Assembly (NCBI RefSeq): GCF_034651555.1
Contig: NZ_JAYEEQ010000004.1
Location: 62,001 to 126,000, forward strand
DNA from: Aurantibrevibacter litoralis
GTDB taxonomy: Bacteria; Bacteroidota; Bacteroidia; Flavobacteriales; Flavobacteriaceae
DNA length: 64,000 nt
Direction: 5' to 3'
Shown: in pieces, positions 52,130-61,991 of the stretch
How the letters are laid out: the number at the start of each line of letters is the position of its first letter
Position numbering within the stretch: position 1 is the stretch's first letter
Notes under the pieces: model-generated
Databases searched by the model: none
Seen by the model: the letters and a program-made list of their open reading frames with translations, nothing else
Told to the model about the DNA's origin: nothing
Translations under genes and position numbers: made by a program

Positions 52130-54250
52130 ATGACCGCTACAGACCAAACCCTAACGCTGCTTAAAAAACATTTCGGTTTCGACAGCTTTCGACCAAATCA
52201 AGAAGCCATTATAAGCGACCTCCTTTCGGGAAAAGACCTTTTAGCCATTATGCCCACGGGAGGCGGAAAATCGCTTTGTTTTCAGCTTCCGGCCCTACTG
52301 CTTTCGGGTACAGCCATTGTGGTTTCTCCACTGATAGCCCTCATGAAAGATCAGGTAGATGCCTTACGCGCCAATGGCATTTCGGCCGCATTCTATAACA
52401 GTTCGCAAAGCGCAGACATACAAAACGCTGTGCTTCAAAACCTAAAAAATAGAACCTTAAAACTGCTATACGTTGCCCCGGAAAGTTTATCGTTTCTTTT
52501 GCCACACCTGCATGAGAACCCTGTTAGCCTATTTGCGATAGACGAAGCGCATTGCATCTCGGCATGGGGTCATGATTTTCGTCCATCATATACGCAGCTG
52601 GGCATCCTTAAATCACAATTCCCCAATACGCCCGTAGCTGCATTTACAGCTACTGCCGATGTAGCTACACAAGATGATATCGTTCAGCAATTACAGATTC
52701 CTAAGGCACAGAAACACTTGGCTTCATTTGACAGAAAAAACCTCTATCTGGAAGTGCGTCCGGGCACAAACCGTTTGCCACAAATCCTTAGATTTTTAAA
52801 AAACCGAAAAGAAGAAAGTGGCATCATCTATTGTCTAAGTCGTAAGGGAACAGAAACGCTGGCCGAAAAGCTAGCAAGCAGCGGTTTTAAGGCGCAGGCC
52901 TATCATGCCGGATTGCAGCCCGACCACCGCAACCGTATTCAGGAAGATTTTGTAAATGATCGTGTACCCATAATTGTAGCCACCATTGCCTTTGGTATGG
53001 GCATTGATAAGAGCAATGTGCGTTGGGTTATTCATTATAATATGCCTAAAAACATTGAAGGCTATTATCAAGAAATTGGCCGCAGTGGTCGGGATAATCT
53101 AGCTGCCGAAACGCTGTTGTTTTACAGTTTTGCTGATGTGGTTAAACTCCGACAATTTATGGAGGACGCGCCCAATCGCGAATTTCAAATGGCCAAACTG
53201 GAACGCATGCAACAATTTGCAGAAGCCCTAAGTTGCCGCCGCATTGCCTTACTAAACTATTTTGGCGAACATGTTACCGAGGACTGTGGCAACTGCGACA
53301 ATTGCAAAACCCCACCACAATTTTTTGATGGTACTGTATTGGCTCAAAAAGTGTGTTCGGCAGTGGTGCGTCTTTCCGAAAGCGAGCCACTTGGAATGCT
53401 GGTAGATGTATTACGGGGCGCTAAAAATGCCAATGTGCTGGATAAGGGCTATCAGCGCATTAAAACCTACGGCGCTGCTAAAGATGTGCCGTGGTTAGAT
53501 TTGCAACAATACATTGTTCAAATGGTAAATCAGGGAATTTTGGAAATTCGCTTTCACGAAAATGGACGGATCCTATTAACTCCTTTAGCAAAAAAAATAC
53601 TCTTTGAGGGTAAAAAAGTGAATCTGGCTTCGCTGCAACTTAAAGAAAAAATGGCAGTAAAAGCCCAAATAGAACCTAGTGAACCTTCTGGGTTGTTTCA
53701 AAAACTAAGGCAACTACGTCAGCGCATCGCCATAGAAGAAAATGTGCCGGCCTACATAATTTTTAGTGATACTACGTTAAAGGAAATGGAAAAACATTTG
53801 CCAAAAACGGAGGAAGAATTTCTGCAATTGAGCGGTGTGGGCGAGGCAAAAAATGAAAAATACGGAAAACAATTTTTAGATCTTATTCATGATCAATGGG
53901 TTGCGACACCCCCAGTACGTCTTAAAACTCCAAAAATTGCAACACAACAACTAAGTTATGACCTTTTTAAAAAAGGGTTGTCTATTGCTGAAATTGCGGC
54001 GCAGCGAAACTTAAAAGAGGATACCATATATGGACACTTACAAAAAATGCATCACGAAGGAAAACCAATAAATCTCTATGATTTTATCACTTCAGAAGAG
54101 GTTGCGAAAATCGTGGAAGCAAGAGACATTTTGCCACTGGATGAACCTAGCCTGAAACCAATTTTTGAACATCTAAACGAAGAAGTATCGTATTGGAAAA
54201 TAAGGATGGGGCTTTATATAGGAGATACCTCTAGGGAGGGTTCTAGATAA
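52130..54250 (+). CDS. recQ: ATP-dependent DNA helicase RecQ
   Basis: A 706-residue superfamily 2 helicase. Walker A TGGGKS (43-48), DEAH (138-141) and the SGRDNLAA segment in motif VI are present. The RQC zinc-binding cysteines are in CGNCDNCKTP, and an HRDC domain follows (about residues 520-600). A C-terminal winged-helix segment (AAQRNLKEDTIYGHLQKM) is also typical. It unwinds recombination intermediates. Stands alone. Confidence 0.95.
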   Translation: MTATDQTLTLLKKHFGFDSFRPNQEAIISDLLSGKDLLAIMPTGGGKSLCFQLPALLLSGTAIVVSPLIALMKDQVDALRANGISAAFYNSSQSADIQNAVLQNLKNRTLKLLYVAPESLSFLLPHLHENPVSLFAIDEAHCISAWGHDFRPSYTQLGILKSQFPNTPVAAFTATADVATQDDIVQQLQIPKAQKHLASFDRKNLYLEVRPGTNRLPQILRFLKNRKEESGIIYCLSRKGTETLAEKLASSGFKAQAYHAGLQPDHRNRIQEDFVNDRVPIIVATIAFGMGIDKSNVRWVIHYNMPKNIEGYYQEIGRSGRDNLAAETLLFYSFADVVKLRQFMEDAPNREFQMAKLERMQQFAEALSCRRIALLNYFGEHVTEDCGNCDNCKTPPQFFDGTVLAQKVCSAVVRLSESEPLGMLVDVLRGAKNANVLDKGYQRIKTYGAAKDVPWLDLQQYIVQMVNQGILEIRFHENGRILLTPLAKKILFEGKKVNLASLQLKEKMAVKAQIEPSEPSGLFQKLRQLRQRIAIEENVPAYIIFSDTTLKEMEKHLPKTEEEFLQLSGVGEAKNEKYGKQFLDLIHDQWVATPPVRLKTPKIATQQLSYDLFKKGLSIAEIAAQRNLKEDTIYGHLQKMHHEGKPINLYDFITSEEVAKIVEARDILPLDEPSLKPIFEHLNEEVSYWKIRMGLYIGDTSREGSR

Positions 54251-54468
54251 CGGTTAAACCAGAAGAGGTTACGTACTAGCGCTTCTGAGGTTATAAAGTG
54301 GGCAAGCTGTTCTTCAAAAAATCGAGATGCACGTACTTGTTTTTGGCTACCATGACAGAAAAGTTCAATTCCGAGTCTGACACTACTCTAACTAACGTAA
54401 TTTGAATTAATCCAAATCGGGTTACTGCATTTAATCATTTTATACTTAAAACCTACTTTGAAAAACGA

Positions 54469-55119
54469 TCATTCTTTAACAATGATTAAGGTAGCTTTGG
54501 AACCTGTAGACAGATTCCATCGGTTAGCGTAGATCAGTTGCCCTTTCTCATCAAAAACACTTACCTGCGCGGTGTTAGGCCCGGAAGAACCTTGGTTTAA
54601 AGCTTCAAAATCCAGTCGGTTAAACCCTTTTTCTAGGTCTACGTTTATCCCTTTGAAACCACCGGTTAAAAGAAAATTAGCATCTATAACTCTGTCGTTT
54701 ATCGTTATTTTGATGCGATCGCCATCAACAAATTCATGATCTCGGGCTACAATACCCACATAGTTGCCATTGTGTTTTATATCGCCTAAATACATATCTC
54801 CAAAATGCTCCGTAGAACCTTTACCTTTTTCTTTGTTGCCTACCTTCGTATCTATTATTAGGCCATGACCTGCCTGTACCAGTTCTCTATCTGGAAGCAT
54901 TTTTATGTTTCGTGCCGTGAGGGAATCCCTGAGATTTGTCTTAGACGTGTTGGGCTCTAGCAAGGAAGGCATTCGCAAGGACGTACCTTGATTACTGGGA
55001 TTGGGACTTAATGTGTTATCCGATCCTATTTGCAGCGGTTGGGTACTAGACCCATCCAAAATTTGGGCTTGCCCCAAAAAGGGGAACACGGCTATACAAA
55101 GTAAAAAAACCAATCGCAT
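54469..55119 (-). CDS. Secreted protein of unknown function
   Basis: 216 residues with a signal peptide (RLVFLLCIAVFPFLGQA). The mature part has a Ser/Pro/Asn-rich N-terminal region and a beta-rich C-terminal half with GNYVGIVARDHEFVDGD and GFNRLDFEALNQGSSGP. This C-terminal fold looks like a small beta sandwich; no family is recognised with certainty. The open frame extends 54 codons upstream with no protein-like character, so the ATG at the signal peptide is chosen. Confidence 0.6.
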   Translation of the reverse strand: MRLVFLLCIAVFPFLGQAQILDGSSTQPLQIGSDNTLSPNPSNQGTSLRMPSLLEPNTSKTNLRDSLTARNIKMLPDRELVQAGHGLIIDTKVGNKEKGKGSTEHFGDMYLGDIKHNGNYVGIVARDHEFVDGDRIKITINDRVIDANFLLTGGFKGINVDLEKGFNRLDFEALNQGSSGPNTAQVSVFDEKGQLIYANRWNLSTGSKATLIIVKE

Positions 55120-55342
55120 ACGATTTACAGTCGAAAATATGATGGAAAAATAACAAATACCCTGCCATAAAGGGCTTAATTTCCTGTTAAATTCGATAGC
55201 GCTACGGTAGGGTATGCCCTGTAATTGCGACACTTTAGCAAAAATTTTCGAATTAGATAACGGAAGTGCTGTCTTGTTCATTAAATGTATTAGAGTCTAA
55301 CCCTTGTATGTAAAGGGAATAGTTCGATTCCTAACTACCCTT

Positions 55343-56407
55343 TTAGACCCATACTTCTTTAATAAAGTTGATGAAATTTAGATGCATGATGTTGTCAATA
55401 TCTGCTTTGGAATAGCCTCTATTGGCCAGTAATTCCGGTATTTTTTGAAGATCCGCAATGGTATCAACATCCGTGGGGCCCTGTTCCTTTCCGAAACCGC
55501 CGTCGAGATCGGTGCCGATACCAACGTGGTAGGAGTTCCCGGCAAGCTGGCAGATATGGTCTATGTTGTCTAGGATTTGCATCAGGCTTACACCCATTCC
55601 TTCCGGGCTGGAGGTGCCCCTTACCCAGTTGGGAACCATCATCCACGCATCGAGTGCCATGCCGATGACCCCTTTTCTGGAAATGAGTTCTAGGAGTTGC
55701 TCGTCCGAAAATTGGCGGTTGTGCGGCACAAATTTTCTACAGAGGTTATGGCTCGCCCAAACCGGCCCGTTATAAAATTTCATAGTTTCCCAGAAACTTT
55801 CGTCGCATAAATGGGTAGCATCCAGAATAAGATTCAACCGCTCAATTTCCTTTAAAAGCGCTTTGCCCTTTACCCCAATACCACCGGCCGAATCGGTGCC
55901 ATGTGCATAGGAGCCGGGGCCGTAATGTGCCGGACCAATAGCACGCAATCCCTGTTCGTAGGATTTTTCCAAGTGTTCAATAGTAACTAACGAATCTGCA
56001 CCTTCCAAACTCAGAATATACCCGATGGGTTTCTTTGCAGAGGAATCTTCCCAAAGCTCCAGATGCCGTTGCAGTTGAGCCATGTTGGTAATCTGCACCA
56101 ATTCCCCGATGGCTTCCATGGATTTGTACCAGGCCAGTTGCCCTTGGGTTTGTGCCCAAGCTTGATGGGGCGAATGCCACCCGGGGAGGGCGTTCCCCTG
56201 TTTTACATAACGAGCGATTTGTGTAGCCACACAGAGCCCCACATTTCCTTTGCGCATGGCATCAAAGGAGACGGTATTTTTACTGCGATCGGGCTTATCC
56301 GTCATGCCTTCTTCGCTTTTTCGAATATCGGCCACCGCCCACGTTAAATCCCTATTCCATTCCATGGCGTTCATGGAGAGGTCTAAATGGGCATCAAATA
56401 TCAACAT
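55343..56407 (-). CDS. Membrane dipeptidase (peptidase M19 family)
   Basis: A 354-residue zinc dipeptidase. Metal ligands: H7-x-D9 (DAHLDLS), the bridging Glu in LSLEGADS, the histidines in LDATHLCDESF and WASHNLC, and Asp in GIGTDLDGGFG. The family cleaves dipeptides, often with a D-residue at the C-terminal side. No signal peptide, so cytoplasmic. It is the last gene of the leftward set with a D-amino-acid-type PLP enzyme, RidA and a GntP permease, nine bases after the PLP gene. Confidence 0.9.
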   Translation of the reverse strand: MLIFDAHLDLSMNAMEWNRDLTWAVADIRKSEEGMTDKPDRSKNTVSFDAMRKGNVGLCVATQIARYVKQGNALPGWHSPHQAWAQTQGQLAWYKSMEAIGELVQITNMAQLQRHLELWEDSSAKKPIGYILSLEGADSLVTIEHLEKSYEQGLRAIGPAHYGPGSYAHGTDSAGGIGVKGKALLKEIERLNLILDATHLCDESFWETMKFYNGPVWASHNLCRKFVPHNRQFSDEQLLELISRKGVIGMALDAWMMVPNWVRGTSSPEGMGVSLMQILDNIDHICQLAGNSYHVGIGTDLDGGFGKEQGPTDVDTIADLQKIPELLANRGYSKADIDNIMHLNFINFIKEVWV

Positions 56408-56416
56408 AATAGTGCT

Positions 56417-57529
56417 TTATATTTCGGTTTGATGGTCTCTGGCCGCTACTTGCCATCTTTCGGTTATTTCGCCTCGGTGTACCACCGCCGCATTTTTGTA
56501 TTTGGTCACCGTGGGGCAAATATGATTCGGAATGGCATAAAACACATGTCCGATACTGTAGGTGTGCGCCTCTTGGGTTTCAAGAACCAAATGCTCTTCG
56601 CTTTGGCTTAGGTGTTTGGCGTTTTCCAGACCCAAAACAACGACTCTAGGTAACGGCATTTCCGAAGCTACCGATTTATGGCCTAAATCTAGACACAGCA
56701 GTCCGGGCGCTGGTTTACTTACCACGCGTGTAAAAAGTACGGCCGCAGGCAGCATGCCCAAATCCGAAAAATTTTTACCGTACCCGGCGTCCCACATAAG
56801 GGTCGTCCCTGGACTGCACGTAACTCCGTTTCTTTTGGCATGGATAGGAAAAGTAGGCGACCCACCAGCGATAATCGCAGGAATCTGTACTCCTTTTTCT
56901 TCTATATTTTTGGTTAATTTCAATAGCTTTTGAAAAGCATCATCGCATACCGTTTTGCGTTTATCGGGATCAGATTCACGAATATGACCATCATAGGCAT
57001 GGAGTCCCAAAAGGTTTATATTTGGATTTTGTGCAAGGCTTACACAAAGTGCTTCTGCTTCAGCATCCGGGACTATGCCTGTTCTATTCATACCCAAATT
57101 AAGATCTAACCATAGCCCTATACGACTGTTTTTGGCCTTGGCTTTAGACGCTAATTGCTGCATGGTCTCGGTATTGTCTACAAGGGTAGAAAAAGTTGCG
57201 TTCGGGTATTTTTCAATCAGCGTAAACAACCGATCTATATGAATACCTACGGGTTGCATGGCGAGTAGAATTTCTTTGGCTTGGCATGTTGCCAATAATT
57301 GAGCCTCTGCAATGGTAGCGCATTTGAATTTAAAAATACCATGAGCCATTTGCATTTGTATAATTTCAGCCATTTTATGAGTCTTCACATGGGGTTGCAG
57401 AAAGGCGGTACCCCCAGCCATGGAAATCATGGTTTGTATGTTTTGTTCAATCCGATCCGGGTATAGCAAAAGAGAGGGAGAAATAACGTGTTCCGGGGCG
57501 TTGAGTGTATACCAATGTAGTGTCTCCAT
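56417..57529 (-). CDS. D-threonine aldolase / D-serine dehydratase-like PLP enzyme
   Basis: A 370-residue fold-type III PLP enzyme. The N-terminal alanine-racemase-like barrel carries the cofactor lysine in PHVKTHK (46-52). The C-terminal domain has the zinc-linked HICPTV segment seen in eukaryotic-type D-serine dehydratase and in D-threonine aldolase. Both reactions are possible: D-serine to pyruvate and ammonia, or D-threonine to glycine and acetaldehyde. The adjacent RidA gene, six bases upstream, favours a dehydratase-type reaction that releases a reactive enamine (inference). Confidence 0.82.
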   Translation of the reverse strand: METLHWYTLNAPEHVISPSLLLYPDRIEQNIQTMISMAGGTAFLQPHVKTHKMAEIIQMQMAHGIFKFKCATIAEAQLLATCQAKEILLAMQPVGIHIDRLFTLIEKYPNATFSTLVDNTETMQQLASKAKAKNSRIGLWLDLNLGMNRTGIVPDAEAEALCVSLAQNPNINLLGLHAYDGHIRESDPDKRKTVCDDAFQKLLKLTKNIEEKGVQIPAIIAGGSPTFPIHAKRNGVTCSPGTTLMWDAGYGKNFSDLGMLPAAVLFTRVVSKPAPGLLCLDLGHKSVASEMPLPRVVVLGLENAKHLSQSEEHLVLETQEAHTYSIGHVFYAIPNHICPTVTKYKNAAVVHRGEITERWQVAARDHQTEI

Positions 57530-57535
57530 AATGAT

Positions 57536-58009
57536 TTAATAAAGTTCAAAGATGGCTTCAATTTCTACCGCAATATTTCCGGGAAGCATCATGCCTACAG
57601 CACTTCGGGCACCTACACCGCTTTCCATCCCGAACACTTCGGACATTAATTCACTAAACCCATTGATAACCAACGGGTGTTGTCCAAATTCCGGGGTACT
57701 GTTTACCATTCCGAGTACTTTTATCAACCGTTTGATCTTATCCAATTCCCCAAAATGAGCCTGTATTGTAGAGAGCATGGTAAGTCCTACTTGATGCGCA
57801 GCGAATTTCCCCTGTTCCAACGTTAGGTCCTCCCCTACGCGACCCACAACTAAAGTTCCATCAGGTTTCATGGGTCCCTGGCCCGATACATATAAAAATT
57901 TATTGACCACGACTACCGGTTTGTATAAGCCGGCTGGGGCTGGGGCTGGTGGCAATACCAACCCTAAGGATGCTATTCTTTTTGAAATACTGTTATTCAT
58001 TTGTATCAA
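57536..58009 (-). CDS. RidA-family enamine/imine deaminase
   Basis: A 157-residue YjgF/YER057c/UK114-family protein. RidA hydrolyses the enamine or imine intermediates released by PLP-dependent dehydratases. Conserved parts are VVVNKFLYVSGQGP, a central HQVGLTMLSTIQAHFGELDKIK and the closing RSAVGMMLPGNIAVEIEAIFEL. It is longer than classic RidA (about 130) and closer to the YbgI-type subgroup. Between the permease (one base) and the PLP enzyme gene (six bases), it forms part of a compact operon. Confidence 0.87.
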   Translation of the reverse strand: MIQMNNSISKRIASLGLVLPPAPAPAGLYKPVVVVNKFLYVSGQGPMKPDGTLVVGRVGEDLTLEQGKFAAHQVGLTMLSTIQAHFGELDKIKRLIKVLGMVNSTPEFGQHPLVINGFSELMSEVFGMESGVGARSAVGMMLPGNIAVEIEAIFELY

Positions 58010-58010
58010 T

Positions 58011-59327
58011 TTAAAGTAGTGTATTTAAAACTAAAACACCCAATAACCCCATAACGCCCACCGTGGTTTCCATAATCGTCCAGGTTTTAATTGTATCTTT
58101 TACCGAGAGGTTAAAGTACTCTTTAAATAACCAAAAACCACTGTCATTGACATGAGAGAGCATGAGGCTTCCCGAACCAATGGCCAACACCATGAGTTCT
58201 TTGCTTGCCGCACCATTGCTAACCAATGGTAAAACAATGCCTGCCGTGGTTAAACCTGCCACAGTCGCAGACCCAACGCAGACTCTTATGGCTGTAGCTA
58301 CCAGCCAAGCCAAAAGCAACGGCGAAAAAGATGAATCTTTTAACAAATTGGCGATGTAGTCGCTAACCCCACTATCTACCAATATCTGTTTTAAGGCACC
58401 GGCACCGGCGATAATGAGCAGCACCATAGTAATTCCGGAAACCGCACTTCCCACAGAATCCATAACTTCCCTCATTTTTTTCTGCCGAGCCAATCCCAAC
58501 GTATAAATAGCTACCAGGACAGCAATGAGCATGGCAATGGCGGGTTCGCCCATAAAAACAACAACTTTCTTTAGCGTTAAATCATTGGGTAGCACATGCT
58601 CTGCTATGGAAGAAGCTGCAATAAGAATGATAGGCAATAAGGCACTAAATATGCTTATACCGGTACCGGGCATCTCCGCATCGGTGAGTACCTTGGGATT
58701 GATAAATTCTTTTAAAGGCGTCGCAGTTACATTTTTGATGGTTCTAGAAAATAGCGGTCCCGCTACAATGATGGCCGGAATGGCGATGAGAATGCCATAA
58801 AGCATTGTTTTGCCAATATCGGCACCAAACATAATCGCAATTCCTGTTGGAGCAGGATGGGGCGGTAAATACCCATGTGTTACTGATAATGAGGCCAACA
58901 TAGGCAAGCCCACATACAATAAAGGCAGTCCGGTAGACACCGCAATGGTAAACACCAAAGGGATAAGGATAACGAAGCCAACGGAATAAAACATGGGAAT
59001 GCCCACAATAAAGCCAGTGAGTACCAATGCCCATTGAATGTTTTTGATCCCAAATTTCGCGACCAATTGAGTCGTTATTCGCTGGGCTGCACCACTGTCT
59101 GCCACCAATTTGCCCAGCATGGCTCCAAGCCCCAAAATAAGTACCAATTCTCCTAGGGTAGCCCCAATTCCTTTTTGGATGGCACTAACTACATTTTTTA
59201 ATTCCATGCCTTCGGCAATACCCACAAGCAGTGAAACAATAATAAAAGAAATAAAGGCGTTTAATTTGAATTTGGCGATGAGAATAAAAAGAAGTAGAAT
59301 TCCAAAAATTACAATAACAAGCGGCAT
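58011..59327 (-). CDS. GntP-family permease (gluconate or D-serine type)
   Basis: A 438-residue inner-membrane permease with about twelve helices. Typical GntP segments are GLGAMLGKLVADSGAAQRI near the N-terminus, SVTHGYLPPHPAPTGIA, and SHVNDSGFWLFKEYFNLS near the C-terminus. The family includes gluconate permeases and the D-serine permease DsdX. Neighbouring D-amino-acid genes favour the latter type of substrate (inference). An upstream ATG would add 47 residues without membrane character; the MPLVIVIFG start is preferred. Confidence 0.87.
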   Translation of the reverse strand: MPLVIVIFGILLLFILIAKFKLNAFISFIIVSLLVGIAEGMELKNVVSAIQKGIGATLGELVLILGLGAMLGKLVADSGAAQRITTQLVAKFGIKNIQWALVLTGFIVGIPMFYSVGFVILIPLVFTIAVSTGLPLLYVGLPMLASLSVTHGYLPPHPAPTGIAIMFGADIGKTMLYGILIAIPAIIVAGPLFSRTIKNVTATPLKEFINPKVLTDAEMPGTGISIFSALLPIILIAASSIAEHVLPNDLTLKKVVVFMGEPAIAMLIAVLVAIYTLGLARQKKMREVMDSVGSAVSGITMVLLIIAGAGALKQILVDSGVSDYIANLLKDSSFSPLLLAWLVATAIRVCVGSATVAGLTTAGIVLPLVSNGAASKELMVLAIGSGSLMLSHVNDSGFWLFKEYFNLSVKDTIKTWTIMETTVGVMGLLGVLVLNTLL

Positions 59328-59540
59328 AAAATAAGGTGGGTGTTGAATTATTATCGGCTTAAATATACATTTTTTTAGTGGCAGTTGTTTTTTTCTATGG
59401 TACTTACCAACGCATCTAAACCAGCAGTACGTCTGGGATATCCAGAAAAACAAATCATTTAATACCAAATCAAAAACTAAGTAAAGTCCCGTGTATAATG
59501 GGTAGTAAATAGTATATTAGCACGAATAACATCCTAAAAA

Positions 59541-60695
59541 ATGAAACGCATAGCTACCTATCTGCCCCTTGTTCTACTAGTCTTTACAGTTCTCGGTTGT
59601 AAAGAGACACAAAAAAAAACGCAAAAAGCAGTAGCGAACCAAACGTTTGTGGCTGCCGAAAGCAGGGAACTTCTTGTAGGCACCTACACCGGAGAAAACA
59701 GCAAAGGTATTTACCGACTGCAATTTGATCCCGAAACAGCTACCTTAACCGACCTGGAGTTAGTGGCGACCACGGAGAATCCTTCTTATTTGCAAATTTC
59801 AAAAGATAAGAAAACCGTGTATGCCGTGAATGAGACCAAACCGGGCACACTCACTTCATTTGTTTGGAATGCAGATAGAACTAAGTTAAACTTTATGAAT
59901 ACAGCCTCTAGTGAGGGAGCGCATCCATGCTACATTGCGCTTGACCCCAGCGAGGGTCTTGTGGCAGCGGCTAATTATTCAACCGGGAATATAGCGCTAT
60001 ATACGCTAGAAAATGCAGCTACGTTTAGTGATGATGTGCAGGTAAAACAACATGAAAGTGGCACTTCTTTAGCATCTAATGAAACCACTCCCAAGGCACA
60101 CTTTGTTACCTTTGATGCCCAAGGAAAGTACCTTTATGCAGTAGATCTGGGGCTAGACCAAGTACTGTCGTATCCGGTAGATGCCCATGGAAATTTGGGA
60201 AATGCACAGGTGGCATTGCAATTAGATCAGGGCGATGGGCCGCGCCATTTGGTGTTTCACCCTACTAGGGATTTGGTTTTCGTGGTAAACGAATTGTCTA
60301 GCACCGTGGTTTCGGCTCAGGTTGACAGCACTTCGGGTATTTTTAAAAAAATAGAAAAAATAAGCACTTTGCCCGAAACTTTTACAGATCAAAGCTTTTG
60401 TGCCGATATTCATATCACCGCCAATGGCAACTTCCTTTATGCTTCCAATCGAGGTCATAATAGCATTGCCATTTTTAAAGTGGGCGAAAACGGATCCTTA
60501 GAACTATTAGGCACGGAGGCCGTGCGCGGCGATTGGCCTCGGAATTTTACGCTAACCCCGGGAGATACGCATATGCTGGTGGCCAATCAAAAATCCAATA
60601 ATATCACTGTTTTTAAGGTCGATGCACTAACCGGACAACTTCACTTTACAGGCCAGGAAATAACCGTAGAACAACCCGTTTGCATACAATTTTAA
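59541..60695 (+). CDS. Lactonase-family beta-propeller lipoprotein
   Basis: A 384-residue protein of the 6-phosphogluconolactonase (YbhE/Pgl) beta-propeller family with a lipoprotein leader (FTVLGC, C20). Seven-blade repeats are visible as recurring YAVNE, AANYSTGN, YAVDLGLDQV and YASNRGHNSIAIF segments. Because it is a lipoprotein, a periplasmic or outer-membrane role differs from the cytoplasmic Pgl enzyme. It is divergent from the GntP operon across a 213-base gap; substrate unknown. Confidence 0.85.
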   Translation: MKRIATYLPLVLLVFTVLGCKETQKKTQKAVANQTFVAAESRELLVGTYTGENSKGIYRLQFDPETATLTDLELVATTENPSYLQISKDKKTVYAVNETKPGTLTSFVWNADRTKLNFMNTASSEGAHPCYIALDPSEGLVAAANYSTGNIALYTLENAATFSDDVQVKQHESGTSLASNETTPKAHFVTFDAQGKYLYAVDLGLDQVLSYPVDAHGNLGNAQVALQLDQGDGPRHLVFHPTRDLVFVVNELSSTVVSAQVDSTSGIFKKIEKISTLPETFTDQSFCADIHITANGNFLYASNRGHNSIAIFKVGENGSLELLGTEAVRGDWPRNFTLTPGDTHMLVANQKSNNITVFKVDALTGQLHFTGQEITVEQPVCIQF

Positions 60696-60897
60696 TTAGC
60701 TATAACAAGCCTTGGATATATAGAAATAGAAGATAAAAAACGTTCTTTATGCTAGGCAATGTGCTATAATTGAACCAAGCGCAAATCAGCCTTTTCATTC
60801 CGCACCGCACATGGCGAAACTATTCGATTACACCTGAAGGCTCTGTCCTTTAAAGGTTTTATCGTTTCCTTTTAAATTTTAACATTTCAAATATAGG

Positions 60898-60921
60898 TTT
60901 ATTTCGTTTATTTCGTTTATT
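60898..60921 (+). repeat. Tandem TTTATTTCG repeat ahead of the toxin-antitoxin pair
   Basis: Two exact copies of the 9-mer TTTATTTCG followed by a partial third (TTTATT), 29 bases before the antitoxin start. It may be the operator of the pair. Confidence 0.5.
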
Positions 60922-60949
60922 ATTGTAAAAAAGAAAACTATTAAACAAA

Positions 60950-61405
60950 ATGGAAACTTTTAATAACGTTAACAAAGCTTCAAAAGAAGAGCAAAAGGTT
61001 GCGATGCAATCATGTGATGTTCTTTCTTCTGTTATTAAAGAATTAAAATCTAACAATCCTGAAATTGAGATAGATGAGACTCAAGAAAGAATTAAAATTC
61101 CATTAAGCGCATTGAAACTTTTAGGAGATATTTTAGAAGCAATGAGTAAAGGGAAACCATTTTCTTTGGTGCCCATTGCTACTGAAGTTACCACGCAAAA
61201 AGCAGCTGAAATTCTTGGTTGTTCAAGACCTCATCTGGTTAAACTTTTAGAGGAAGGAAAAATAGATTTCACAAAGGTTGGCAAACATCGTAGGATCAAG
61301 TTTGAAGATGTAATGAAACACAAAAGAAAAATGAAAGAAGTGCAGAAAAAGCATATTATTGGAATTATGCAGTCTGATGAAGAAATCGGATTGTATGATA
61401 CATAG
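60950..61405 (+). CDS. HTH antitoxin (excisionase-like DNA-binding) of a PIN toxin
   Basis: A 151-residue protein. The second half holds an excisionase/MerR-like winged helix (about residues 80-125, with TTQKAAEILGCSRPHLVKLLEEG and VGKHRRIKFEDV). The N-terminal half is helical. It overlaps the PIN gene by eleven bases. In this type of pair the DNA-binding protein represses the operon and blocks the nuclease. Confidence 0.82.
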   Translation: METFNNVNKASKEEQKVAMQSCDVLSSVIKELKSNNPEIEIDETQERIKIPLSALKLLGDILEAMSKGKPFSLVPIATEVTTQKAAEILGCSRPHLVKLLEEGKIDFTKVGKHRRIKFEDVMKHKRKMKEVQKKHIIGIMQSDEEIGLYDT

Positions 61406-61958
61406 TGTTCGCTTTATTGGTGTCTTAGATACAAATGTGATTTATCCGATTGAGATAAGAGATTTGCTTTTTTGGTTTGCGCATTATGATTTATATACTC
61501 CAAAATGGAGTGAACATATTTTTAATGAATGGATGGATGTTATGAGAAGAAAAGGGGTTTCAGAAGAAGAAATTATCAAACGTATTACGAAGGCAAACTT
61601 GGCGTTTCCTGATGCTTTCGTGCCAAACTATTCGGGGCTTATTTCTGGTTTGGAATTACCTGACAAAAAAGATTGTCATGTTCTGGCAGCCGCAATCAAA
61701 ACGAATGCTAACGTAATTGTCACGAATAACATAAAAGATTTTCCGAAAGAATATTTATCTTCTTTTGGACTTTCTGCCAAAACTGCTGATGATTTCTTAA
61801 CTGATATTATTGATTTAAACCCTGAAGAATCCATAAATGCATTTAAAGAAATGGTTCTATATCGGAGAAATCCTGATTTGGATGAGTTTGAAGTCTTGGA
61901 TATACTCAGAAATATAGGATTGAAAGATACTGCTGACTTTTTGCATTCACAACTTTGA
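61395..61958 (+). CDS. PIN-domain toxin (VapC-like RNase)
   Basis: A 187-residue PIN nuclease. The acidic active-site residues are visible: D12 (VLDTNV), E45 (FNEW), D93 (KKDCHVLAAA) and D115 (NIKDF). These would bind the metal used for RNA cleavage. Start chosen at ATG 61395 because D-T-N must sit near the N-terminus; the longer frame from 61359 lies inside the antitoxin gene. The final 60 residues form an extra helical C-terminus. Confidence 0.85.
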   Translation: MIHSVRFIGVLDTNVIYPIEIRDLLFWFAHYDLYTPKWSEHIFNEWMDVMRRKGVSEEEIIKRITKANLAFPDAFVPNYSGLISGLELPDKKDCHVLAAAIKTNANVIVTNNIKDFPKEYLSSFGLSAKTADDFLTDIIDLNPEESINAFKEMVLYRRNPDLDEFEVLDILRNIGLKDTADFLHSQL

Positions 61959-61991
61959 GCAAATTAATGATTACAAACATATAAAAACCAC

